The notes beneath the pieces were generated by a model, which saw only the letters and a list, made by a program, of their open reading frames with translations, made no database searches and had not been told where the DNA came from. From the NCBI RefSeq assembly GCF_030034735.1, contig NZ_CP125370.1, positions 5,193,001-5,257,000 on the forward strand: DNA of 64,000 nt. Direction: 5' to 3'. Below, in pieces: positions 6,985 through 16,174 of this stretch. The first letter of the stretch is position 1, and the number at the start of each line of letters is the position of its first letter. This stretch comes from Paenibacillus sp. RC334. GTDB lineage: Bacteria > Bacillota > Bacilli > Paenibacillales > Paenibacillaceae. The translations under genes were made by a program, and so were the position numbers.

Positions 6985-9113
6985 TTAATGTTTTACCTCC
7001 TGTAGATAGTCCTTTTTTCGCGCTAGTGTATTCATACGCTTAATTTGTCTAATCGCCCTCTTTTGGCCGCGAGTCCATTGGGGAGATGTGAAAACGACGC
7101 TTCCACGCGGGTCATCCTTCGACCTTCCTGCTCGACCAGCCATTTGTACCAGAGAAGCTTCATCAAAAAGACTGCTATCCGCGTCCAGTACATATACATC
7201 ACTCCGTGGAACCGTCACACCGCGTTCCAAAATAGTGGTTGTGACCAGTACACGTATTTCAGTTGCCCGAAAGGAACGTACCTTAGCGCTTCGCTCTTCA
7301 TCCTGGGATGAGGTGCCCGCAATTGGGATATGAGGCAGGCGTTTGATCAACAATTCTACTAGAGATTGAATATGTGAGATTCGTGTTACAAACAGGAAGA
7401 CCTGAGCGCCGCGATGTATGGATGCGGACAAGCGTTGAATCAGGGATGCAGGAAGCCGCCCTTTTTGCAGCCAATGCTTCACCGGAGTAGTCTCCAAACG
7501 GAATGGGACAGGCAGTGGATGACGATGAAAACGAACGGGAACCTTGGCGTGCGGTAATAGGCCGCGTGCAGCCTCTTTTTGCAATAGTATCGGTGGAGTA
7601 GCAGACAAATAAATGAATTTCCCCTCCGGCTTACACACAGCCTGTGCGGCAAAGGCGAGCATAGGATCATTGTGATAAGGAAACGCGTCAATCTCGTCAA
7701 TGACAACCAGATCAAAGGCCTGACGATAACGCAGAAGCTGATGAGTTGTCGCAAGTGTCAGCTGTCCCCTTTGCCAGCGTTCATCACTGCCTCCATAGAG
7801 CGTCACCATGCTTACATGGGGAAAGGCGATTGCCAAACGGGGGGCCAATTCCAGTACCACATCCCGACGCGGTGTCGCTACAAGCGCCGTTCCTCCATGC
7901 TCCAGCACATGTTGCAGGAGTGGAAACATCATTTCTGTCTTGCCTGCGCCAGTCACGGCCCAGAGTAAAAACCGCTCTGCCGCGACATCGGCCTTACCGC
8001 CGACGCCAGGCATGTGCCATACGCCTTCGCCAGTTGTTGGCGAAGAATGCCTGCTGCTGCTGTCGCGGGCAAGGACATTGCCCTGCGGCGCAGCAGCAGG
8101 GCTTGGCCCCCGGCGTGTAGCCATGCCACGCCGCAGCAGCTCGCACGCCCGGAGCCAGAGGCTTTGCGGGCGGACTGGCCCCCGCACCCCACCGGGCGGT
8201 GCGGCCAAAAGCGCAGCGCCGCTTCGGCGGCGGCGCGTTGCGCAGGGCTCAGCCCCCAGCGGTCAAGCTCCGCGGCCGGGGCTGTGTCCGCCGTGCGCGG
8301 CACGGCGGGTTTCGCTGCACCGCGCAGCAGCAGCGAGCACTCACGGCTGCGCCCCAGCGCGAGACACGTCTCGCAGTAGGCGCACGCCTTGCGTCCGCAC
8401 GATGCACAGCCCGTGCGGTACATCGCCCCGCTGCCGCAACGATTGCAGCGGAGATCACGCGCGGCGGACCGGCGCGTATATGGTGCAAGGCCAGCAGCAA
8501 AGCTGAGCCGGCCTTGCAGGTACGCGAGCTGCGCAGCTGAGCGCCAAACGCGCTCCAAACCTGGCGCCGCCTCAGCCAGCAGCGCTTCAGCTTCCGGAAC
8601 GAGCAACTGGCGTCCTGACAGCAAATCAGCCAGCACATCCGCTTGTCGTGCCACACACTCCATATCCAGTTTTTCGATTTCACTGTTAAAATGCCTTGTT
8701 TGACTGAGGTACGTTACTCCTGCCATTCTCCGTTCCTCACTCCCTCTCCCAAACATCATGCTGCTTGGATGGAGTATCTGCCCATCCCAAATGCATATAG
8801 CATCGATTCCTTTGGCCAAATACTGATCTGCGTCAAAAGGCTCTGAATTCAGCTCATCCTTTAGCTGTGCGAGAACGTATTGCCACCATTGCTCCCTTGT
8901 CCATCGCTCCATGTCCGTTGATCCCCTGAACACTTCACACAGCTTTACGCCCCAAGGCAACGGAAGACCTCGCCCCAGTATCACCCATTTTTCGACAGCA
9001 TTCTCCTGTCCATCGCTCGCTTTCAACCACCATGTCATATCTACTCGAATATCCACGGATAAGCGGATATCCCATTTCCCCCTATAATTGACCACATATA
9101 CCGAAATTTTCAT
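6985..9113 (-). pseudogene. comFA: ComFA, DNA-uptake ATPase/helicase, interrupted by a one-base frameshift
   Basis: ComFA is a cytoplasmic DEAD-box-like ATPase that helps pull single-stranded DNA inside during competence. The upstream frame (start 9113, ribosome site GGGAGG) carries the zinc-finger region (CNRCG, CASCG, CAYCE, about 215-250) and ends its sensible part at SPAQRAAAEAALRF. The downstream frame carries the linker, Walker A (WAVTGAGKTEMM), the Walker B motif VVIDEIDAF and motif VI (QMAGRAGR). The two join if one T is added to the T4 run at 8207-8210, restoring about 709 residues. Without it, the first frame runs to a stop at 7953. Between the zinc finger and Walker A lies an unusually long, very GC-rich linker. 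Confidence 0.88.
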
Positions 9114-9164
9114 TTGGCCCCCCTCCCACTCCTCAAGTGTTTGTTTTTCCTCCTACCCATACAA

Positions 9165-9206
9165 CAAAAAAAGCACACTTCCATGGCTCATAGCCTGAAG
9201 TGTACT
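9165..9206 (-). terminator. Intrinsic terminator before comFA
   Basis: A 10-base stem with one mismatch (9172-9181 with 9197-9206) and a 15-base loop runs into a T8 tract on the minus strand. It separates degSU and the small membrane gene from comFA, implying that comFA has its own promoter or depends on readthrough. Confidence 0.7.
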
Positions 9207-9308
9207 TCACATCATTCGGATTTCAGCGAAATCCCTTTTATCTTGCATATGCAATTCCTTATAACATTTATATCCGGTTTCGACCGTAATGTCCACAATA
9301 CTTTGTCA

Positions 9309-9746
9309 TTAACGAACAAGTGGAGCATCCACCAACGGGTTGACTGTTCTGAGGTCAATAACAACCTGCTTTTCACCGCCTGACCTCGGTAAAACCGGGT
9401 TTCCCGGTGAAAAACGATATGAAATGACCGAAACATCCATATGGCTGTAACCTATCATCCGTGTAAGGATCGGCAGCGTATCGTCCACGGATTCATCATC
9501 CAGTACCGTCACATGCAGCGGCTTACGACGTAACCAGGCAAGTATGCTCAATGAACGCATCACCCACTCCACACGTTCTCCGTCATTAGAAGTAATGACA
9601 ATATAACGGGTCGGCCATTGATCCGAAGATAACGCACGCACATCGTCGCCATTGCGATAGGCTTGAACCGCTTGCCGTATATACATAAGATGCACGACTG
9701 CGGCTCCCAGACCATATATAAGCAATATCCAAACCAAATGAGCCAT
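9309..9746 (-). CDS. Small membrane-anchored protein with a glycosyltransferase-like segment
   Basis: I do not recognise a named family. The 145-residue product opens with one membrane helix (HLVWILLIYGLGAAVVHLMY, about 3-22). A soluble part follows with RYIVITSNDGERVEWVMRSL and HVTVLDDESVDDT, resembling the nucleotide-binding start of a GT-A glycosyltransferase with its acidic pair. The rest of a GT-A fold is missing, so catalysis is unlikely. AGGAGGAGGTGG lies about 10 bases before the ATG at 9746. It occupies the place of B. subtilis yviA, between degU and comFA, and may be cotranscribed with degSU. A regulatory or structural membrane protein is as likely as an enzyme remnant. Confidence 0.7.
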   Translation of the reverse strand: MAHLVWILLIYGLGAAVVHLMYIRQAVQAYRNGDDVRALSSDQWPTRYIVITSNDGERVEWVMRSLSILAWLRRKPLHVTVLDDESVDDTLPILTRMIGYSHMDVSVISYRFSPGNPVLPRSGGEKQVVIDLRTVNPLVDAPLVR

Positions 9747-9838
9747 CACGAAGGTTCCACCTCCTCCTATAGCGACAATATATGCCGTATAACAGGAAGA
9801 GGTGTCACGGTTATGTACTGGGTTTCAAAGACTACACT

Positions 9839-10561
9839 TTACAGCGTAACCCATCCGTATTTGATTGAGTTAATAACCGCTTGTGTCCGGTCATCAACCT
9901 CCATTTTTTGCAAAATACTGCTGACATGGTTTTTGACCGTTTTTTCACTAATGAATAAATATTCACCGATCATCTTGTTGCTCTTGCCTTCTGCCATTAA
10001 GCGCAACACTTCAGCCTCACGACGGGTCAGTGGGTTATTTTCGCCTGCGACGAACTTCACGCCAGCTTCCTTGGTATGACCTTCAGCCATAGCCCCGGTT
10101 TCATTCAGGTACGTCATCCGACGGAGCTGCTGAATGAGTTTACCCGTTACCTTCGGATGAATAAACGCATACCCTTCATGTACAGAGCGAATCGCGTTAA
10201 TGAGGGACTCGGCCTCCATATCTTTTAACAGGTAGCCGTTAGCTCCCTTGCGCAACGTCTCGAATACATAGCTTTCATCATCATGAATGGACAGAATGAT
10301 AACTTTGACATCCGGGAACATCTCACGCAGTTTTTCAGTTGCCTCTACACCGTTTTCAATAGGCATATTAATGTCCATCAGAACGATATCCGGCTTCTCT
10401 ACATTACAGAACTCCAACACCTGAATACCATCGCCACATTCGCCGATGACCTCAATGTCGTCCTCCATATTCAAAATACGTTTAAGCCCTTCACGGAACA
10501 ACTGATGATCGTCCGCCAAGAGTACTTTAATGGGTGCGTTACTAATTTCCTGATTTTCCAT
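9839..10561 (-). CDS. degU: DegU, two-component response regulator
   Basis: DegU is the DNA-binding response regulator partnered with DegS. It controls secreted enzymes, motility, competence and biofilm genes. The 240-residue product has a receiver domain with the acidic pair ADDH (17-18), phospho-acceptor Asp63 (VLMDINMP) and the conserved Lys in LLKDMEAE. A LuxR/NarL-type helix-turn-helix follows (NPLTRREAEVLRLMAEGKSN, then ISEKTVKNHVSSILQKM). Length and order match B. subtilis DegU. AAAGGAG lies 7 bases before the ATG, and the gene starts 4 bases after the degS stop, so the pair is translationally close. Confidence 0.96.
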   Translation of the reverse strand: MENQEISNAPIKVLLADDHQLFREGLKRILNMEDDIEVIGECGDGIQVLEFCNVEKPDIVLMDINMPIENGVEATEKLREMFPDVKVIILSIHDDESYVFETLRKGANGYLLKDMEAESLINAIRSVHEGYAFIHPKVTGKLIQQLRRMTYLNETGAMAEGHTKEAGVKFVAGENNPLTRREAEVLRLMAEGKSNKMIGEYLFISEKTVKNHVSSILQKMEVDDRTQAVINSIKYGWVTL

Positions 10562-10565
10562 GTTG

Positions 10566-11726
10566 TTACTCCTTTCCCTTTTCCACGTTGGTTGGGATAT
10601 GAATCACTATCTTGGTGCCTTGATTCTCAGCTGATTCGATCTCCATTCTCCCCTCGAGCAGTTCAACCCTTTCCCGCATACCAATCAGACCAAAATGCCC
10701 ATGATCTTTGCTTTTCTGCTGAAAAAGCTCTGGCTTAAAGCCCAGACCGTTATCCTGCACCACGATTTTTACAAGCTGCGCCTGATAAGTAATCTCAACA
10801 AGCACATAGGTAGGATAAGCATGCTTGGCAGCGTTGGTCAAAGCTTCTTGGATCAGACGGTAAATGGCTGCTTCCATCGCGGAAGAGAGACGGTGTTCCT
10901 TGCCCCTTGTTTCAAAAAGCGATCTAATCTTCGTTTTCTCTTCAAAATCCTGCACATATTTCCGGAGCGTCGGAACAAGTCCCAAGTCATCCAGGGCCAT
11001 AGGACGCAGATTGAAAATAACCTTTCGCATTTCCTCAAGACTGGAGCGAACCTGTTTCTTCAAGTCTACTATTTCGTCCTGAACCATCTTAAATTCCTGC
11101 TTGGCGATCATTCTTTCCACAATTTCCGTCCTAAGCACTAGATGCGCAAGAAGCTGTGCAGGTCCATCGTGAATTTCACGGGATATCCGCTTGCGCTCCT
11201 CTTCCTGGGCTAAAATAATTTTCAGACCAATAAACTGCCGGTTTTTGGCCGATTCGATGATCCGCGTTACTTGTCCCAACTCACCCGACAAGTATTCCAG
11301 CACGACGCCCATCTGCGAACCGATGGTTTCGGCCCGCTCGACAGAGGCCTCGACACTTTTAGCCCGCTTTTGAAGATCATCTCTTCTGGCCTTGAGGTAC
11401 ATTTCCTTCTCGCGAAAGATCATCACATCGAGCTGAAGCTGTGTTGCTTTCTCGTAAGCCTGCTTGATATCCTCTTCCGAATAGCGGACAAAGTCACGGC
11501 TGACCTCAGTCAGCCGAATACGGGACCGCCGATAGTTCATTTCCAACTGGTCCACCTTTTCAATCGTTTCTGCCGTTTCCTTCAGGACGCTCTGGAGTTC
11601 CTGATTTAATGTGATCAGCTCGGTCCGGGCCGTGTCCAAAATTTCGAACATCTGATATTTACTGTTCTCCATCACCTGAATGGCATTCTTAATGACTCGG
11701 TCTATGATATCGGCTTGAAAGTCCAC
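10566..11726 (-). CDS. degS: DegS, cytoplasmic sensor histidine kinase
   Basis: DegS phosphorylates and dephosphorylates DegU. The 386-residue product lacks membrane segments, as expected for DegS. It has a long N-terminal coiled coil (about 20-170, the sensor region), the HisKA_3 phospho-acceptor helix (RKRISREIHDGPAQLLAHLV), and a C-terminal HATPase_c domain with the N box (LIQEALTNAAKHAY) and G boxes (VQDNGLGF, GHFGLIGMRERV). The start is a GTG at 11726 with GGAG about 10 bases upstream. It is placed immediately before degU as in Bacillus. Confidence 0.95.
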   Translation of the reverse strand: MDFQADIIDRVIKNAIQVMENSKYQMFEILDTARTELITLNQELQSVLKETAETIEKVDQLEMNYRRSRIRLTEVSRDFVRYSEEDIKQAYEKATQLQLDVMIFREKEMYLKARRDDLQKRAKSVEASVERAETIGSQMGVVLEYLSGELGQVTRIIESAKNRQFIGLKIILAQEEERKRISREIHDGPAQLLAHLVLRTEIVERMIAKQEFKMVQDEIVDLKKQVRSSLEEMRKVIFNLRPMALDDLGLVPTLRKYVQDFEEKTKIRSLFETRGKEHRLSSAMEAAIYRLIQEALTNAAKHAYPTYVLVEITYQAQLVKIVVQDNGLGFKPELFQQKSKDHGHFGLIGMRERVELLEGRMEIESAENQGTKIVIHIPTNVEKGKE

Positions 11727-11773
11727 AAATGTTCTACTCCAATCCTAGCATTTCAAGTATATATCATACCATA

Positions 11774-14491
11774 TCATGACTGGAGGGTGATGGTCTTCGT
11801 TTCTTGTTCCCATTTTACAGTCATTCCTAACTGCTCTGACACGAGTCTTAATGGGACTAAAGTCCTGCCACCTAACACAATGGGCGCTACATCAGTGCTC
11901 TGACGCTTGCCGTTCATGACGACTTCTTTTTTACCCACCGTCAAATCCATCAGCACACCGCCACGCATAATCGTAATCCGCTGATCGCCTGCGTTCCACT
12001 TGGCTTGCCCGCCAAAAGCGTCCAGCACGTACTTGATCGGTACATACGTTGAACCGTTGCGGGTCATCGGAGCCGCATCAATTGTTGTTAGCGTCCCGTT
12101 CACGGTCATTGACTTTTGTCCGATTGCCATTTGAGCCGTTCCTTTTTTGAGTCCTTCGGTTCCGACCGTTCCCGGTGTATTAAAAGAAATATTATCAAAA
12201 GCAATATTACCTGTTTTAGCACGCTCATCCTGACCTTCAGCGACATTGACTACATACAGGCGCTTGAGCTTCGCCGGATATGAGATATTCAAACCGCTCA
12301 TGTCTGCGTTAATTGTTTTCCAGCCGTTCCAGTCGATCACTTTGGCCAGGTCTATATATGTCGTTTTGCCTTGGGCATCTTCCAGCTCCGCCCGCAACCA
12401 GTTCAGGCTCTTATCTCCTCTAACATCAATCGAGATGGATGTAGCCACTTGTTCAAGCGTTTTGCCAGTTGTACCGTTCAGCTGGGCGTAAGCATACATT
12501 TTACCACTGCCGTTCGTCATGTCATAATTCAGCTCAAGCACTTTGGAATTGGCATGGTCGCCATCTCCTTGTGCAACAGCCGCTGTGCCGGTAACGCCTT
12601 CCACATTCGAAGTAAAGTCAACCGGATACGAAACATTTTCGAAGTTCTCCCAGTTGTTTGTGCTCGCCCCGTCAGCAGACAGGAAGACGACAGCGCTGAA
12701 ACCATCGTAGCGACCGATGGCATAGCCCGTTTTCACACCCGCATCTACCGTATTTACCGTAAGTTGATTGTCCTTAACACTTCCCTTAAAGCCGATGAAC
12801 TCCCATTTGAGCGCATCTGACGAAATGCTGACGCTCTGGCCGTCTTTCGTCTTTGCAGTTACCGGAACCGCAATTTTAGCTCCTGCCGTAAGCGCTCCTG
12901 TGCCACTGCCTGCTGTAAGTGATGAAATTTCATCTGCTCCCAGCACAGTAACCTTGGTTGTAGCACTGGCTGAGCCACTGGACGCCGTCAACGTAGCTGT
13001 CCCTGGTTTGGCTCCCTTCACAACCCCCCCACTCACCGACACGACGGACGGGTTGCTCGATTTCCACGTCACTTGTACATTCGAGGTATCGAACGGATTG
13101 TAGTAGGTATCATAGCCTTTAAAAGAATAGCTTCCGGTCTGACCAATAAGCAGCGTTTTATTGCCTTTAATCGTGAAGCCTTTGAGCGTCCCTTTAGGCG
13201 CACTGGTGTACACACCCACACCGTTTACTACGCTCCGTTGCTCCGTACCGTATTCCGTATTGAACGTAAGTCCTGCTGTCGTATCTCCCAAATCACGGGT
13301 TACCATCGTGGTGGAGCCGCCCCCATCCAGGTTCATACCCTTCCAGACACCAATATCTTTCATCAGCGTTTGCAACTCACTCAGGGATACACCCACGCTG
13401 TTCCCGTTCTTCTCAACGGCAATGACGTAAGCGTAACGCTTGTCACGGGAATATCCCAAAGCCGTCCGCGCCCGCGTCCCGCCTATGCTCGTTGTACTGC
13501 GGGAAAACGAAGTTTTCTGACCGTCATTCACCAATATGGTGTGTCCGCCAATCATCATCTGGAGATTGGAAGGATCCACCTCACTCCCTGTCGATTTGAC
13601 ACGAAGATGATAGCTGGTTTCTACCGTTTCTCCCACTGTCAGATGGGCTTTGACATAATCGGCCGCTTTGCCGTGAGTACGTAAAATATAGCCGTCCTGT
13701 GGCACAGCCATATTCAACGTAGCATTGTTGGAAATTTGTGTAACCACACCATTTTGCACCAACACCTCGGTAGGCGTTGTTGAGCTGTTTTTCGGCCGCT
13801 CAATTGCTTTCCAGGCAGATGTATAAATATACATTGCGTTGGAATGACTATAGCTGCTTCCACTTGTTTCAGGCGAATACGAAGCCTTATTCATCCCCGT
13901 TAAAGGGAAAGTTGATCCATCCCCGGCTTTTACTGTGCCTTCAAAGGTAAACTGCTCTACCATTGGGGAACCGTCCTTGGTTACTGCAAAAGCATACATC
14001 CCCGTTAAATCGGACGGAGTAGACATCAATACCCCCTTCGATACTTGTCCACCAATCGGGGCACCCTCGCTGGAGGTATTAAAATAATCTCCGTTCACAC
14101 CAGCGACTGCTCCAGTCTCTTTTGCCATACCACCTGTGCTTTGACGGGTTGTGAACTGTCCATTTTTCCCGGTCATAACATCCAGCTTGACATACGGATT
14201 TTGCAAGTCTACCCGGACGATATCAGCTAACGCTGTTCCTTTGGAGCCTTTAAAACGATAATTCATCAATGTTGCACCAGAAGTAATTATTTCTTCCCCC
14301 AACTTTACAGTTGAACCGGAAGCTGCACTCGCAATCGGCGCAGATATCCAGTCGTTTAACGGAATCAGGGCGCCTGTTCCGGCTACGGGTCCAACCCACA
14401 ATACTCCCGCCAGTGTCAAAACAGCCCATCTTTTAGCGATCCCTCTGCCATCTACCTTCTCATTGCCTTGTTTCCTATTACCTAAAACCAT
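11774..14491 (-). CDS. Secreted phosphodiester glycosidase-like (NAGPA) protein with Big2 and stalk domains
   Basis: The 905-residue product is a multidomain exported protein. A signal peptide (about 1-50) is followed by a NAGPA/phosphodiester-glycosidase domain (about 65-410) with the hallmark NLDGGGSTTM. Then come a Big2-type Ig-like domain (about 420-510), a galactose-binding-like beta domain (about 600-760) and a C-terminal copper-amine-oxidase-like stalk domain (two LVPLR/YVPIK repeats, about 780-905). The fold class cleaves sugar-phosphodiester bonds, so a cell-wall or exopolymer target is likely. I choose ATG 14491 because it gives a normal signal-peptide n-region. A TTG at 14563 would add 24 residues. 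It lies upstream of degS. Confidence 0.85.
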   Translation of the reverse strand: MVLGNRKQGNEKVDGRGIAKRWAVLTLAGVLWVGPVAGTGALIPLNDWISAPIASAASGSTVKLGEEIITSGATLMNYRFKGSKGTALADIVRVDLQNPYVKLDVMTGKNGQFTTRQSTGGMAKETGAVAGVNGDYFNTSSEGAPIGGQVSKGVLMSTPSDLTGMYAFAVTKDGSPMVEQFTFEGTVKAGDGSTFPLTGMNKASYSPETSGSSYSHSNAMYIYTSAWKAIERPKNSSTTPTEVLVQNGVVTQISNNATLNMAVPQDGYILRTHGKAADYVKAHLTVGETVETSYHLRVKSTGSEVDPSNLQMMIGGHTILVNDGQKTSFSRSTTSIGGTRARTALGYSRDKRYAYVIAVEKNGNSVGVSLSELQTLMKDIGVWKGMNLDGGGSTTMVTRDLGDTTAGLTFNTEYGTEQRSVVNGVGVYTSAPKGTLKGFTIKGNKTLLIGQTGSYSFKGYDTYYNPFDTSNVQVTWKSSNPSVVSVSGGVVKGAKPGTATLTASSGSASATTKVTVLGADEISSLTAGSGTGALTAGAKIAVPVTAKTKDGQSVSISSDALKWEFIGFKGSVKDNQLTVNTVDAGVKTGYAIGRYDGFSAVVFLSADGASTNNWENFENVSYPVDFTSNVEGVTGTAAVAQGDGDHANSKVLELNYDMTNGSGKMYAYAQLNGTTGKTLEQVATSISIDVRGDKSLNWLRAELEDAQGKTTYIDLAKVIDWNGWKTINADMSGLNISYPAKLKRLYVVNVAEGQDERAKTGNIAFDNISFNTPGTVGTEGLKKGTAQMAIGQKSMTVNGTLTTIDAAPMTRNGSTYVPIKYVLDAFGGQAKWNAGDQRITIMRGGVLMDLTVGKKEVVMNGKRQSTDVAPIVLGGRTLVPLRLVSEQLGMTVKWEQETKTITLQS

Positions 14492-14657
14492 ATGGATGAT
14501 AGCTCTCCCATCTTCATTGTATTCAAACGGACTTTTCCGATCATGTACTCTAAACTCTATCAAATAAACAAAAAAAGCCTCTTATGTTAATAGACTTATT
14601 ATAAAGGCAAAAGTTACGAAAATCCCGTTAACTATTTCATAAAACACAAACTATAAA

Positions 14658-14687
14658 TTGACGAATGCATAATCAGCACACTATAAT
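14658..14687 (+). promoter_or_regulatory. Sigma-A promoter of the plus-strand RND efflux operon
   Basis: TTGACG (14658-14663), an 18-base spacer and a consensus TATAAT (14682-14687) place the start near 14694, about 70 bases before the adaptor gene. Confidence 0.8.
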
Positions 14688-14692
14688 ACACA

Positions 14693-14730
14693 TGAACTCA
14701 TCGGTTCAAATAATACTGATTGGTTCAAAT
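14693..14730. promoter_or_regulatory. Operator-like repeats at the RND operon start
   Basis: The 12-mer ATYGGTTCAAAT occurs twice (14700-14711 and 14719-14730) with one difference, 19 bases apart. The first copy also forms an inverted repeat TGAAC/GTTCA (14693-14708). It sits exactly at the predicted transcription start, the usual place for a TetR-type repressor site. Another GGATTGAACC lies at 19314-19323, before the regulator gene. Confidence 0.5.
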
Positions 14731-14764
14731 CTAATTTTGCAACCTATCGTGGAGGTTTGGAATC

Positions 14765-16174
14765 ATGAATAAACAACGGGCACTCATCGTACTTACTTTA
14801 TCCCTGAGCATTGTCATCGCTGGATGTTCCAGCGTGGAGAAAGATGCTAATCCAGGCTCAGCTGCACAGCCAACCGTTGTGCGTACTGCAGTTGTCAAAT
14901 CCTCTCCGCTCCATACTGCCTATAACTTGTCAGGCACTCTACAGGCTTATGAGGAAAACACACTGGCTTTTCAAAATGGAGGCACCGTAGCCAGTGCATA
15001 TCTCACTGTCGGCACCACTGTACAGAAAGGCAACGTAATTGCTAGTTTGGATGATGCTGACTACAAGCTTCAGGTGGCACAGGCGACAGCCTCCATCCTG
15101 GAGGCACAGGCTGGTATTGATAACGCACAGGCTAATCTACAGGCTGCTACCTCTGCGATTCAATCCGCCGATGCCGGCATTACAGGAGCCAGCGCGAATG
15201 TTAACAAGGTAAATAAAGGTGCACGTGCTCAAGAGAAACAGCAAGCGCAAGCCGCTGTAGATAAGGCACAAAGCGCCTATAATAAAGCCAAGACGGATAG
15301 CGAGCGTACGCAGAAGCTGTTTGAGGCTGGCGCTGCTACCGCATCGGATAATGAGAATGCTCGCCTGAATGCTACCGCAGCCCTGAAAGATCTGGAGCAA
15401 GCCAAGGAATCCCTGTCCCTTTTGCTGGAAGGGGCCACAGCCGAAGAGCACCAATCCGCCCAGGCTTCCTTTCAAGATGCGCTTGCGGGTAAAAGCAAGG
15501 CTCTCGCCGCCAGTGAACAAGCTGCTGCTTCCAAAAAACAGGCCCGTGCCAACTATGAAAAAGCCCTTGTCGCCAAAGGACAGGCAGAACTTGCGCTTTC
15601 ACGTACTCGTCTAATTTCTCCTGTGAACGGCGTTATTTTAGGCAAGAGTGTAAATACAGGTGACTTGGTCGCTTCAGGCCAGGCCGTCTATCGCATAGGC
15701 TCCATTGACCGTCTCAAGGTACTGCTTCCAGTACCGGACAGTGAGATCAGAGATTGGAAGAAGGGGCAACAGGTCAGTGTCATGTTATACGAGGAAACCC
15801 GTCAAGGCACAGTATCCAACGTTTATCCGTCAACGAGTACCAATACAGGCAGGGTTAATGTAGAGATTGTCATTTCCAATCCGCAAAGAAACTGGTTACC
15901 CGGTCAGGTTATTAAAGCTGCTCATCAGGTAACAGACAAAAACGGCATTCTCATTCCGGCCGAAGCAGTCATTAACACGGGAAGCAAGCCATTCATTTTT
16001 AAAGATGTTCAAGGAAAAGCTGTTAAAACTTCAGTAGAGCTTGGCAATCAGGTCGTAGAAAATCAGCTTCAAATCGTATCCGGCCTTCGTGAAGGCGAAC
16101 GTATTGTCATTAAAGGGGCGGAAACCCTGTTTGATGGAAATGCGATTCAGTCGGAGGAAGGCGGACGCCCATGA
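14765..16174 (+). CDS. RND efflux adaptor lipoprotein (HlyD/AcrA family)
   Basis: Membrane-fusion-type adaptor for the RND pump encoded directly downstream. The 469-residue product begins with a lipoprotein signal peptide and lipobox (VIAGC, Cys21). A beta-barrel/lipoyl half follows (AYLTVGTTVQKGNVIASLDD, about 78-98), then a long Ala/Gln-rich coiled-coil hairpin (about 105-280), the second lipoyl half (SPVNGVILGKSVNTGDLVAS, about 287-306) and the barrel and membrane-proximal domains. GGAGG lies 9 bases before the ATG. The stop overlaps the pump gene start (ATGA). It is on the opposite strand to most of the window. Substrate unknown. Confidence 0.92.
   Translation: MNKQRALIVLTLSLSIVIAGCSSVEKDANPGSAAQPTVVRTAVVKSSPLHTAYNLSGTLQAYEENTLAFQNGGTVASAYLTVGTTVQKGNVIASLDDADYKLQVAQATASILEAQAGIDNAQANLQAATSAIQSADAGITGASANVNKVNKGARAQEKQQAQAAVDKAQSAYNKAKTDSERTQKLFEAGAATASDNENARLNATAALKDLEQAKESLSLLLEGATAEEHQSAQASFQDALAGKSKALAASEQAAASKKQARANYEKALVAKGQAELALSRTRLISPVNGVILGKSVNTGDLVASGQAVYRIGSIDRLKVLLPVPDSEIRDWKKGQQVSVMLYEETRQGTVSNVYPSTSTNTGRVNVEIVISNPQRNWLPGQVIKAAHQVTDKNGILIPAEAVINTGSKPFIFKDVQGKAVKTSVELGNQVVENQLQIVSGLREGERIVIKGAETLFDGNAIQSEEGGRP

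Noticed and set aside
7953..8209. The distal part of the first comFA frame as a real protein end
   Set aside because: Its composition (Arg, Gly, Cys, Ala) and lack of motifs show it is out of frame; the conserved protein continues in the other frame.
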